From Prostheceraeus crozeri (lineage: Eukaryota > Platyhelminthes > Polycladida > Euryleptidae), in NCBI GenBank assembly GCA_907163375.1, contig CAJQUW010005703.1, forward strand, positions 1-64,000: DNA of 64,000 nt, given 5' to 3'. The position numbers were made by a program, and so were the translations under genes. This document shows, in pieces, positions 39,011-50,642 of the stretch. Positions within the stretch are counted from its first letter, which is position 1. The number at the start of each line of letters is the position of its first letter. The notes under the pieces are model-generated. The model did not search any database and was not told the DNA's origin. It saw only the letters and a list, made by a program, of their open reading frames with translations.

Positions 39011-39502
39011 CTGAAAAAAAGCAATTGATGATTGATAGGACAGTGTTAGTCATTTGCTGTATATTGCAGCAATCGGGGAATAACCGTGGCTACTGCAAGC
39101 ACCATCATTCGTGACTGAGCATGCATGCCACTCCTGATTCTGATCCACGCCAAAACTCTATGAACAGCATTATTGAGCCATGTTTATCACAACTAGGCTA
39201 TAGCAAAATGAACACAACAGCACTTTGACTGATTTTATACAGCTGTGGAAGACAGAAAAGAGCAACACACTAAGCCTAATAGCTCTGGGAAGTATCTCAA
39301 TTTACTGCCCAAGATGACCCACTGGTGCGGCCTCAGTTCAATGAATTTTGTGTTTCGATCTGCACCTGCAGAGGCAGTGATACTACTTAGAGACATAGAT
39401 TGAATGGTGGCAACTGTTTACTGTTTTATGCATTTGAATCTGTTGTCATCGAGTAATGGGAAAACGGGTTGAAAGGATGAAACTTCGAATATCATGACAT
39501 AC

Positions 39503-40242
39503 CTGCCGTCAAACCATTTTCTTCCAGGCTGATGCAGGAGAAAGGCTAGCAGATTCTTGGCATAAACAATGCTGTCATCGCTCGACAAGGCTTCCAAAGA
39601 GTCTCTTAGTAGCTGTAGTTGGGGCAGCAGGCACCCCATGTATGCCTTCACCTCACCTTGGAGAATATCAAGGCAGGTAGCAAGTGGAGCAGTGACCTTC
39701 ACATATTCTGACCAGACCTGCACGTCGTAGTCTGTGATGTGTGGTAGGGGATGGGGTCGCTGTCGCTGACAAATCTGATTCAGCTTCTTTCTTTTCTCCA
39801 AGTCAAGCACCTCGGTGAGCAGGCATTTGTAGGCGTCGTGGGAAGAATTCCATCTTGTGACGCTAGGAATGACAAGCTTCTTGCCCAGAGCAACTTGTAT
39901 TTCGTTGGCTGTAACAGTTTTCCTGTTTTGAGCATTCCATAACCCTTGGGCCTTGTCTGCAGGCTTGATGAAGGCAGGTCTTGGATGAATACTCCATCCG
40001 GTTACTTTCTCTACATCTCTTGATGCTAGGATGTTCAATGTGTGCGCGACACATCGACGATGCCTAGGTAGCTGAACCAATTCTTCATCCTCGTTCAAAT
40101 GTTCCAGTGCATCTGCTACCTGAATGATGCTAATATCCACCTCTTCTGGATCTCGCACTACTTGTTCATGGTGATCCTTGGCGTTGTAGCGATTGAATGC
40201 ACTAAAGTAATTCGCGCCATTGTCGGTGGTGGTGCTAACAAC
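39503..40242 (-). pseudogene. hAT transposase, main catalytic exon
   Basis: The exon opens after acceptor tcaattttcag with VVSTTTDNGANYFSAFNRY, holding the catalytic aspartate context TDNGAN. It continues with LPRHRRCVAHTLNILA (the C-x2-H motif of the hAT RNase H-like fold), VIPSVTRWNSSHDAYK with the conserved RW, and the insertion-domain helices up to GRKWFDG. A GTATGT donor ends it in phase 2. The next exon, 39010 downward, restores RFNDIFSDMDLLKATAMHPHHK in frame. This stretch of about 246 codons has no stop, so the element decayed only recently. Confidence 0.85.
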
Positions 40243-40822
40243 CTGAAAATTGAAGTGAAGCAAATATTGTGCTTAATTATATGCGAGAAGAGTGCTTGAT
40301 GAGAAACATGCAAGCGCAATTATGCACAAAGATCATTAGTTTAAAGCTCAAAATTTCTTGCACTGAATTATAGCAGCGAAAAGCTCTAGTTCAAGTGTCC
40401 ATAGACTTGAACAATGCCTCGGATTGTTCAGTCATTTTAGATGCTATGAGCTAGCTTGAACCTTTCCTTGCCGCACTGATGGCGGTTATGCGGCAGACTA
40501 TTTACAAATCAGCAATCAGAAATATGCCTATCGGTATGTTGAAATCACTCAAGACGTTTTGCATTTATTGCCATAACAGGTTGGTGGATGATGTCTTTTG
40601 ATGAAAATCTTCGGACGGATTGCATGTTCAAGGAAACGACTAAATTTTCATGAGGAAAAGCGCAGAACATGCAGTAGGGCCTACTTGCAAGAAAAAAGAT
40701 AATTGCATCTATTAGACAAGTTTACCAATTGAATTGAAAGAAGTATATGTTGAATAAATTACTATGTGTCAGTCAATCTGGATTTCGAGCTATATTGACA
40801 TCAATGTAAAGTAGAGCTTACC

Positions 40823-41121
40823 TTTAAATTTGACGAAGTTCCTTGCTGAACTTTCAGCACAGTCGAGCATTTCGTGCAACAGGCACTGTCCTTGCTGACT
40901 TTGAAAAAAAGCTCAATCGATCTCGGATTACTCAAAAATCTTGTTTTTGTATCCACCTGGTGGTCACTATCATTTGTGGATGTCGTTGAAATTGGTGCTG
41001 AAGTCTGGCCTGTACACATGCGCTTCGTGCTCGTAAAATATTTCTTCATTTTCTTTCGTGTCTTTTTTGTGGCCGACCGCCTCCAGCACAAAAATGAAAT
41101 GAAATGATCTTCCTTGATCAA
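40823..41121 (-). pseudogene. hAT transposase, BED zinc-finger exon
   Basis: The antisense frame reads a basic leader (KKTRKKMKKYF), a serine/threonine-rich linker, then SIELFFKVSKDSACCTKCST and VLKVQQGTSSNLK, the first half of a BED zinc finger with its C-x2-C pair. A GTAAGC donor follows directly after SSNLK at about 40822. The H...H half should lie in the next exon, but I could not find it between 40243 and 40822, so this region may be damaged. BED fingers bind the transposon ends. Confidence 0.7.
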
Positions 41122-43019
41122 TGACCTGTATTTCTACAACGCATTCACAAAGTAGGATTGTCAGGCGCCTGGAGTCTGGCTGAGCGCAGCGAAGTTTGGG
41201 TAACTGATGAAAACAATCCTATTGTTTTGATGGCTACACTATGCAGACATACGCGTCTTCAAGGCGCCATTCGATCGGTCGGTGGCTGAGAGCAAAGACG
41301 AGAGCGGGAGAGTAATGGACAATTCTTGCCATATTTGAGCATGGCTTCAGCAGCATACCGCTCCCCAAGTGTTGCAAGAGGAACAAAAGTAACTTCATAG
41401 ATATCTCTACCTGGTGGCTGCGCTCGAAGTTGAAGGAGACAATTCATTTACAGCACGATTCCAACTAGCCGAATCGCGAATCGCTTTAAAATAAAATCAG
41501 TCCGATTCGATTATCCGAACCGATTTTTCGACAAACTTCCGATTCGATTATCCGATTTGAAAATGAAGTTCCGAATGTTCGGATAATCGGAATTTTTAGT
41601 CCGATTATCCGATTGCCCACCTCTGGTAAATTTCATTGGTAATGCATTATTATTACCACAACTTAGCTGCGTTATGTTAATTTGACATCGACAAACATCG
41701 ATTGGACAACCTCTACTGCAGTCATCTACGAAACAAAGGAAGTTTTCGACACCTGTGGGCAGTAGTAAGGAAGGTTTTGGTCTTATTCTATGTTCAAGCG
41801 GCAGTAGGAGGTGGTTTCAACATAAACAAGGATATGCTAATAGAGAATCTTCATGAGAGTTCCATGTTGGCGCAACGTGTGGTCCATAACACCATTAAAT
41901 ATTATGGAGGGGTTCTGCATGTTCGCCAACTGTTTCTTTGATCGAATCGGTTAAGTGTTCATCCCGGCGCACATGTAATGGAACTCGAACTAAAAAGGAA
42001 TGAAGAAGATCAACAAGCTAAGAAAGGCAAACGTGTTAATGAACTGGATTGTGAATTGAACAAGATTGAAACTCAAAAGTCGATCAAAAAAGAGAAACAG
42101 TGTGAACTTGACGATCAAGCTGCGGTGCTCAAAAAACTGAAGACTAGTTAGTGACCGCTTGAAAACCAGATAAAAGTGTTCGAAAAATATAGCATCGTTA
42201 TTTTTAGGCTTTAATCAGACAAAGCGATTTTGCGATTTTATGATTAATGCTTTGAAATCAGGCGTTCTATTAGACACAAAAGAAACAGCAAAAGAGAAAT
42301 ACGAAATATATGTACTAGTAGGTGGCGGCACTGTTAAAATGGCGATAACACGAGATGGTCATTTTATGACCATCATAAAAATTTTGATAATCTCCTTAAT
42401 TTTTGCAATGATGTCTCCTGGATATCTCCTGGATTTGAAAATTCCTGATGTAGTAGACACCCTGGATTATATCATCTTGTTTGCCATCCTCGGTACTATC
42501 ATCTCTGAAATTTTCAGTGAAATAGGCCCTCATTCTTGTCTTGTACAGGAGATCTTATACAAGTCGTAGCGCACACTCTTATTGCCAAGAAAGCCCTCAA
42601 GATACTCATGCCGTTTGTTGCAACATATCTTTGAGAGCAGTCCTTTTCGATGATGGTAGATATAAAAGCGAAGAAAAGGAACAGACTTTGTTGTGAAAAT
42701 GAAATGAGAGTGGCACTTGCCATGGTGAAGCCGCGCATTTCTGAAATCGTCTATAAACGGTGACAACAACAGTCACATTGATTTGTAGTAAATATGCATC
42801 ATGCTTTTATTTTTGTAGTGAAATTCACATTTTGTTGATTTCGTTCTTTGAACACAATGATTTTATGTGCAAGTGATGCATGGTACAGTTCCTGCACTAA
42901 TACAGTATACCGGGTAAAGTAATTATAGTTAAGTAAATATATTTTGAATTTTAAGAAAGAAACATTATATTTTTTACAACTACAAAGGGTTCAATGAATT
43001 CATATTTAGAACTTGCGGC

Positions 43020-43270
43020 GCTCAGTACCACCAAGGTTAAGAACCACTAGATTTTAAACATTTGTCATGTTTATGTCTGATATGTTTTTTAATGAGAGAA
43101 TCAAGTAAAAATGAATTTCAAAACGTTTTAATGTAGCTCTGATACGAGAAAAATCCATAGGTTGCAGATTAAAACCGGTTTTCTAAAATCTTGAAATTGC
43201 GCACGTTTTCAAAGACACCATGCACTTAGTTATACTCATAGGCATGCTGAATTTCATTCCCGTTGTCATA
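43020..43270. other. Short stretch with one hAT-like end
   Basis: At 43030-43050 the reverse complement reads ctagtggttcttaaccttgg, similar to ends of Charlie-like hAT elements. I found no partner end. Confidence 0.25.
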
Positions 43271-43271
43271 T

Positions 43272-43390
43272 TAGTTATTTACGCAACATGTCTATGCACG
43301 AGTTCGAAGGGCGAAGGCATGGCTTGTTGATCGAGAATAATGCAATTAAGCGATGGATATCTTTGCCCGAGATGCGTAAGTAGCATCTTA
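43272..43390. mobile_element. MITE M2, copy 2
   Basis: Starts agttatttacgcaacatg and ends gagatgcgtaagtagc, with the central gatcgagaata shared with 19087-19243. It is shorter and more diverged. Confidence 0.6.
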
Positions 43391-43945
43391 TGACCTAATG
43401 ATTCTAAGTTAGATGATGCAGTGTAATAGAATTCTTACTTCCTGTCAGGTCAATTTATTTTTGCTGCTGGTAAAGATATGTAATCCAGTACAACCTGTTC
43501 ATATAACCTCCTTCTATCACTCAGTAGGACATTGTATACCATGTATATAAGACTGATATCTTTGATAATGCCCAGAAATTCATTAACGGCCCGGAAAATT
43601 CATGGCCTGGAAATGAAACCATAGAAATATTTCGCAACATGGCATACAATGATTATGACATCTACATTTTTCGGGCTGTCAATGGCAAATTGTCGGGCCG
43701 CTAACGCGGCCCTCTAATTTGCCATTGACGCCCTCAAAACATAGCTGTCATCATATCATTATCAGCTTCAAATTATTACATGCATAATCCAAAAATTTGC
43801 ATTGCGGCAATGGAGACAGTACATTATCACAGTACAGTATGTTCGAATGGGATTTCAATGCTTAAGCAGATAATGTCCGGAAAAATATCTATATGAATAA
43901 GAACCCTAGAGATATAATATCAGACTAGCGGTTTATAGCCCAGAA

Positions 43946-44190
43946 CCATAGAAAGAGGTTAAGTTAGATATTGTACATGTATCACTTAATACAACTATAT
44001 CAATTTCAGTTGGACCATAGAAAGAGGTTAAACTAGATATTGTACAACATGTATCACTTAATACAACTATATCAATTTCAGTTGGACCATAGAAAGAGGT
44101 TAAGCTAGATATTGTACAACATGTATCACTTATTACAACTATATCAATTTCAGTTGGACCATAGAAAGAGGTTATGCTAGATATTGTACT
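43946..44190. repeat. Tandem repeat, 69-72-bp unit, 3.5 copies
   Basis: The unit runs ccatagaaagaggttaagct ... atcaatttcagttgga. Because most units are 72 bp, an antisense frame stays open and repeats an SFYGPTEIDIVV peptide. I regard that frame as incidental. Confidence 0.9.
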
Positions 44191-44999
44191 CATATTGGAA
44201 TCATTCTATGCCAATAATTTCAATATTCGTACAATATCTAACACATCTACATTCCTTCTTATCATATCATTGTAAATCATCATATCATCTCATTGTAAAT
44301 ATCATTTTCAAATTCCTTATAGTTTAAACTTCTAATCTTTTGTATCTGAAGATGATTGCTGGATGGCGATCGAAAAATCATTTGAGTTGCATGACGTTGA
44401 TTTTACAAGATTTACGAATTTGCAAGATGAAAACTATGCGTGAAAGTGGTTCGCTTACAATTTTCTTCGGAATTAGTCATTTCGAGGATAGAGAGAACAA
44501 GTTTCACTGCTTCGTACAACAAGTTGGGCGAAGAGACACAAGTGAATGACGGATGGACGATGACTAAGCGATAAGATAGTTACTTTCTAGATGAATTCGA
44601 TCATTGGATCTTCAGCATTTGTCAGATTTTCTGACCGTTTTATCATACCGGACAGGCTATTTGATAGCGATTTCAGATTGTGTGAAATTTGAGGTCAACG
44701 AAGGATTAGAAAATGGATCCACATCTGTTGCGTATGAAAAGTAGAAGCCAAGACATCAATCAATGTCTAAGTCAATGGTAGTATCATTCAGTGTAAATAT
44801 AAGTCAATAAATGTTTATTTCCAAAGACCTTGGAAAAACACACAAGAATAAACATGCATGAAACTATGTAACAATGTACAAAATGTGTTAGTGTCCATGT
44901 ACTTTCAAGCGTGCGGTCAATTTCAATGACAACAAAATTATCAGGAAGGAGAGGAGAATCAGAACGTAAATTTTCCTTTTAAATGTCTTCTAGCCTTTC

Positions 45000-45290
45000 T
45001 TTAGAAGATTGTCGTAGGTCGTTAGCCCATTGAAGGAATTTGGCAATACGCTTGAGGTCCTTATGAGATTTTGTATTCATTAAGTAGTAGAACTCGGTTG
45101 TACTTTCGCAATGGCGTAATGCCGGTGCTAGTTCCTGTCGTACTGATATTTTGAACATTCAATCATAAAATGGTACAGGTTTTCTGCCCGTGAATTATTG
45201 CATAGCTCACAATGACGTTCTTCATACCTCAATCGATCTCCATAAATGCCAGTGAAAACTCCTAAGTTGTGATTTAAAAGTTCTGAATTT
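45000..45290 (-). pseudogene. LINE ORF2 C-terminal fragment with cysteine/histidine tail
   Basis: The antisense translation gives LLNHNLGVFTGIYGDRLRYE, then ERHCELCNNSRAENLYHFMI and ECSKY. The C-x2-C...H-x4-C layout next to an E-N-x-x-H-F is typical of the end of many LINE polymerases. A stop follows shortly, and the downstream part is only loosely similar. The frame upstream (45384-45602, - strand) has no motif that I can name. Truncated and inactive. Confidence 0.65.
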
Positions 45291-45609
45291 CAATATGATG
45301 TTAATATCATATCACTCAATATCAGCATTCAGATATGATTTTATGTTATCCTCAAAAAAGGCATAACTCCAAATGAATTTACTTTAACTCCGCCCATGAC
45401 CTTGATGATTTACTTCCATCAACTCACCACTGAAAGTTGTTCCTGCAGTCATGCAATGGGCGAGATCATTCGCTGTCTTCGTTGTAGATAAAATGTCAGG
45501 GAAAAATGATAGAATTGCTTTCCAACAAATTCTATCAGCAAAATAACGTGGTTTAAGAAAAGTAATAACAAGAAGACCCGGCGTTTCGTGCCATCGACAC
45601 ATAAGACTT

Positions 45610-47760
45610 AGGTGTGATGAGCATGAGAATGGTTTTGAACTGTGCTTCTGTGAATCTTTTGCTCGCCAACATAAGAGAAATTCTAGGACTTCTATCTGAC
45701 ACTGGCATCAACAAGCAAGTCTGCTGCAGACATCATAATTGCATAGTAAAATATAACAATGATAAATGATGTTGTATAATAACGAACGCCGCCGCCGCCG
45801 GTCACTTCTTTGGCGTCGCACCGGCGGAGACATTTTTTGATTTTATTTTATGGATTAAGTGTCTCCACTGCATTTCTAACTGGAACTTAGGAACATATCG
45901 TTTGGTCCTGAGGAAAAGTCTAATTATACTTTCTACTTGGATAACCAAGAGAGTAGCCCCACATTCTGACAGGAACAAAGCTGTCGGTGAATAAGCTTGT
46001 ATGGGCATCGATCGGTCACGCTACAACATTTTCACTTTGCCAGAATTCATGTGTAGGATGTACATGTACATCACGTGTACCTGTGCTGCACAGTAATGAA
46101 GCCGTGATGTCATACAAATAATTCATCTGTTACTCAGCTTTATATAAGGGTGTCGCATTTCTGTTAATTACACAAAAATCACAATTATTGTTTGATTCAG
46201 AACCCTTAGCTGATAAAACGCAACGTCCGTGAATTGTGCCGACTGGTTCGGCTAGATGCATCACAACATTTTCAAATGGTGAATACTTACCGAATTCTTC
46301 TGGACTAATTTTAATCATGGCGTTTGAAACAACTTGTGCCATGGGACCGAGAACGCTGAAGATAGTCTTGGGTTTAGGGGAAAGATTGAGTAAGGTGAAG
46401 GACGATCCCAGAGAAAGAGAATGGCTGCCACATCGCTTTGGCATTGCCATTATTAGAAGCAATGCTCAGTCCTTTTTTTGTATTGTTAAAGTTATCTTGT
46501 GAACAAGGATACTAATAAAGTGGTATTGATTAAAATTTTTTAATCAGTAATGAGATTTAGACTATCCGGTTTTTTCGATTAAGCGAAGGATAGCGAAGAA
46601 TAGGCCTATACTTAGATACTAGGGAGAGATCCAACTTCTATTCTCATGAACTCAACAGATGTACGCCGATAAACGCCACCGACGATGAAAAATATATCGG
46701 CGCACGGGTCTAATGATAATATCATAATATGCGACAATTATGGAATTTTAGTATGACTATCATAAAGTCACATTATGAATTGTGTGTACAAAGAGTAAAA
46801 TTTTAATTACACGTATTTTGATGGATGTTGGTTTCATACATGTGTATGAAATCCGAATTATATTGAATATTGGTTCTTATACTCCCATCCTGATAATGAC
46901 ATCTATAATCGCTATCATGTAACTTTTGTTCCATATTTAGTGATTCTGTGATGACTCGTGCATTGTAAATAAATATCGCAACATTCTCAAGAGAAAATAT
47001 AATTCATTACTGGCAACTAGGTGAAACCTTAACTGTCGACTTTAAATAATTTCTTCAAAACACTTGTTCTCGTTCTTAATTTATTGGCGAGCTTTCGGAT
47101 GATAATTTCACCCGTCCTCAGGCAAGTACAAGTAAAAAGTGATGAAACTTTACAGCATGAAACACATTGGACAACAATTCACTAAAATTCACAACACGGC
47201 ACTCTACTAACACCTTACACGTGACAGCGACATTCTACATTACAATTACAATGCACTGACCCTGAGAATTAAAACTTGGAATCATAATACTGATTAAAGC
47301 GTGACAAGTAACATCTGATGTGCTTTAAAATTACTTAGAGATAAGAAGACAAACTACATAGATAGCAAAACAGTCAATGGAAAAGAAATCTCCTGCAGCG
47401 GTCAATAGAGAAGCCCGAGTCCCTATTAAACGTGCTATGGCTGAGGATGTGAATTCCCTCCTTTATTCTCCTTCATCTCCAATCACTCTCCATTTCCATG
47501 ACCTCAAAACCTATTAACTATCGAAGACTGATACGAAAATGCTTTTAGGAAGTTCATCAAAGAATCATGCGAGTACAAGTATTACATTAACTTGCCGGAT
47601 TTCTGAATGTGGTTTAGTTTAAGCCAGGTTTAATAATCGTTTAAAGAGGGTGAAGCCTGGTCAATTCTTTAAACATATTATCAGATTCCACCCTGCAGAG
47701 TGAAACCGTGCTTATGAAATGGCGAGGCATTAGCCCTGCACGGACTTTGGTACCCGGTCG
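45610..47760. other. Intron sequence, no established gene
   Basis: An antisense frame of 110 codons at 46130-46462 (MAMPKRCGSHSLSLGSSF...) is of unknown origin. Otherwise nothing recognised. Confidence 0.3.
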
Positions 47761-47767
47761 ATCATTA

Positions 47768-48515
47768 TAGTCCGGGAGCTAGCGTGAAGTTGTGCAGGGA
47801 ACGAGGTAGTACATAAAACTTTCACATAGCATAGTACACCTCTAACCTACTGCAAAACTTCGCGTATGCCGGATCAGATCATTTGCTTTTCAGAAATAGA
47901 GAGGATAACACAATCCTATGTATTTCCAGTGGTAAAATTGTGACACTTAAGGTGTTGACTTCATTTTTTCGAATTTTTGCTCATAAAAGTTACACAAATT
48001 GGTATTTTGTTGAACTGGTTATTATAGAAATCATCTACAGATCATGATCTTTCAAATGAACTGTCATTTTGTGACAGAGGATGAAGTAAAGTGTACAAAC
48101 AGACACTTTTCGTTGGTGTAACTGCAAATTTTAACATAGAAATTTCAGGAAAATTGTTGATATACTTTAACGAAAAGTGTCTGTTTGTGCACTTTACTTC
48201 ATCCTCTGTCACTGAATGATAACTCATTTGAAAGATCATGATCTGTAGATGATTTCTATAATAACCAGTTCAACAAAATACCAATTTGTGTAACTTTTAT
48301 GAGCAAAAATTCGAAAAAATGGAGTCAACACCTTAAATGTCACAATTTTACCACTGGAAATACATAGGATCGTGTTATCCTCTCTATTTCTGAAAAGCAA
48401 ATGATCTGATCCGGCATACGCGAAGTTTTGCAGTAGGTTAGAGGTGTACTATGCTATGTGAAAGTTTTATGTACTACCTCGTTCCCTGCACAACTTCACG
48501 CTAGCTCCCGGACTA
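47768..48515. mobile_element. 748-bp near-perfect palindrome (fold-back element F3)
   Basis: Both ends read TAGTCCGGGAGCTAGCGTGA inward, and the arms stay complementary for about 350 bp to a centre near 48140. Only a few substitutions and short gaps separate them. No coding content. The outer sequence resembles F1 at 25611. I saw no clear target duplication beyond possible TA. Confidence 0.9.
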
Positions 48516-49413
48516 TTCTTCACTAACATGTGAGAGATGCCTAGATTGCTAGCAAAATCGTGGAATTTGACAGCGGTTTTTGACTTTCTGTTGCTGGCTG
48601 AATAGATTGAATGACTGCACAAGGCTGTTGGATACTCATCCTTGTGCGTCCTGTCCAGCCCGGCAGTAAGGTGCAGTTTGAGCAATGGTTAAGGTGGTAG
48701 GATAGCTCAGAAGGTCCAGGGTTCGAGTCTGTCCCCTTAGGAGGTACCACCGCTCTTTTTAGAGTTTGCTAGTAAAGAATGACAAGTTCACAAAAATTTT
48801 GAACGGCGTTGAGCTCACGTTCATTTTTAAAATCGAGAACTCCGTTCAGTTAAAGTCTATGATATTAAAAATATGAACGCCGGTCAGCTCAAGTTCAGCA
48901 ATTAGTCCGTCTCGCTCACTTCAAGTTCACCTTTCCTCTCCAATCATTTCAAAACTAATTTTAATTTACTTTGACTACGCAGTTAGTCTTTGCTTCTTTC
49001 ACATGTCTAAATATTTCAGTGTAAGATATTGCGATTTACGAACTATAATGTCACTGCAATTGGAGAATTCCCGGGTTATAAGCTTACTTGGCTTTACAGC
49101 AACGATACTTTCCTCTTTGACATAATGGTAATTGTATGAAGGTATACTTGTATAAATCTATTTGTAATAGATGGAACAGCACTATAATTTGCAAAGATCA
49201 ATCCTAGAGGAGGCCTGCAGTTTTTTGTCATAAAATTAAGTTGTAGCTGCTGTAACGGCATACGTCACATTTGCGCTATTAAGTTGAAAACACCTCAACT
49301 GATGCACTAGAATTTTATTTCTTAGATGCAATGTGAAAACTGCAATAAAAAATGCAGGATACATCATTTCACGCTCACAAGTAAATTTTACATCATAGGG
49401 AGTTACAAATATG

Positions 49414-49516
49414 CCTAAAACTCACCGTTTCCAGGTTTAAATAGCACAATAGAATTACATGTAAATAGTCATTGTAAATATTGTGCTATTTAAACCTGGA
49501 AACGGTGAGTTTTAGG
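49414..49516. repeat. Perfect 38-bp hairpin
   Basis: Arms 49414-49451 and 49479-49516 are exact reverse complements around a 27-bp loop. The arms contain ggtttaaatagcacaata. Confidence 0.9.
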
Positions 49517-49943
49517 TACCCTAGGTGACCTATAGGATCTTGATAGATCCAACAAATCAAAGCCTTTTCGTTGTCTGGTAACTAAGAGACGCAAAAATAA
49601 GATCTACAGGCATAAAAATTTTGATTTAGAACTACAAGCATCAAGAAATTCAGGTCTACAGTTCTTTGTCATAAAGAACTGCTTTATGACTTTTTTTTTA
49701 GTCACAAAGCATTAGGCCTCTACACATAAAAATATATTAAGAATAAAAATATCTAAGATTTCCAAGAATTCTATATTGTGCATGCGTGTCATCATGAGCG
49801 TCTGGCGTCCGACAGTATGGATAAAAATAGCATCGGGTGAAACATTCTAAATAGATAATTTCGGTCAATCATGTGTGAAGGTTTAAAGGTAGAAATGAAG
49901 GGGAGCATTCAGCTCTCGGTCATCTCCGAAATATGCGGACACC

Positions 49944-50055
49944 GTTCAGTTCTTCGTGAACTAGTTCAATTGAACGGCGTTCAGTTCTTCGTGAACTAGT
50001 TCAATTGAACGGCGTTCAGTTCTTCGTGAACTAGTTCAATTGAACGGCGTTCAGT
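49944..50055 (+). repeat. 35-bp tandem repeat, three copies
   Basis: The unit ttcagttcttcgtgaactag followed by ttcaattgaacggcg is repeated almost exactly three times. Each unit is itself palindromic (gaactagttc, ttcaattgaa). Confidence 0.9.
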
Positions 50056-50162
50056 CACACTCTGGTTACTAGCCCTAACCTGATGAAAGTTGCGAGTGTG
50101 TAATAGCTGCTCCAACCCTAGTATGGTCTCGTGCCTTGGGGGGGGGGAGCATGGATAAAAAG

Positions 50163-50642
50163 AAATAACAGAGGATGTTGAAGAGAAACGTATTTTTTAA
50201 ATTACGACGGTATCAGATAATAATTGCGTCATCTCAGATGACACACGATCTTTCAGAAAACTGATACATGTGGAATTTGAGAGTCTGGTAGATTAATTAT
50301 TCTTTTTTAGGATAAAAATTAGCGTGCGAAGCCTCCTATGCGTGCTACATCAGAAACTAGCTGCATGATAAAAACCTGTAAAATGATAGACCAACATTTT
50401 TAGCGAAATAACAGAGAATGTTGAAGAGAAACGTATTTTTTAAATTACGACGGTATCAGATAATAATTGCGTCATCTCAGATGAGACACGATCTTTCAGA
50501 AAACTGATACATGTGGAATTTGAGAGTCTGGTAGATTAATTATTCTTTTTTAGGACAAAAATTAGCGTGCGAAGCCTCCTATGCGTGCTACATCAGAAGC
50601 TAGCTGCATGATGAAAACCTGTAAAATGATAGACCAACATTT
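50163..50642 (+). repeat. Tandem duplication, about 238 bp x 2
   Basis: 50163-50400 and 50406-50642 differ at only a handful of positions. No gene inside. It adjoins the tyrosine-recombinase element. Confidence 0.92.

Larger units (their letters stand above)
37984..41625 (-). mobile_element. hAT transposon T2, near full length, inserted in T1
   Basis: Terminal inverted repeats begin CAGAGGTGG(A/G)C at both ends, with iterated cgattatccgatt-type subterminal words. An exact 8-bp target duplication, GTAAATTT, lies at 37976-37983 and 41626-41633. Length is 3642 bp. It carries one transposase gene on the - strand in several exons, annotated separately. The end sequence, duplication length and BED/hATC domains all agree on the hAT superfamily. 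Confidence 0.95.
36101..42464 (+). mobile_element. Older TIR transposon T1, host of a nested hAT element
   Basis: Ends CAGGGTGTCTAC (36101) and, in reverse, CAGGGTGTCTAC (42464) are perfect 12-bp inverted repeats, both followed by ctggatatcctgg-like words. The direct repeat GATTAT abuts both ends (36095-36100, 42465-42470): six bases rather than eight. Removing the inserted hAT leaves about 2.7 kb. The coding debris is on the + strand. It includes VASFSTVVVAINDRFLASKL, DKPMIPFLHVFSWAL, VDLGFGAKRSIP, ILERGPLKHNLVQDASSL, then after the insertion LFYVQAAVGGGFNINKDMLI and a lysine-rich coiled coil to about 42150. From memory these match a transposase-like family widespread in aquatic invertebrates with an ERGFSVNK motif near its end. 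Stops and frameshifts are frequent. Confidence 0.8.
48768..50073. mobile_element. Possible TIR element with gaacggcgttcag words
   Basis: Ends GCTAGTAA and ttactagc are inverted. Both subterminal regions are rich in gttcag/gaacg words, and the right one has a 35-bp tandem triplication. No target duplication or transposase seen. Tentative. Confidence 0.35.

Noticed and set aside
43933-44193. Antisense 86-codon repeat peptide
   Set aside because: It is a by-product of the 69-72-bp tandem repeat; the frame lasts only as long as the array.
46130-46462. 110-codon antisense frame as a host gene
   Set aside because: No domain that I recognise, no splice or promoter evidence, and composition like its surroundings. 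Kept only as an unassigned frame.
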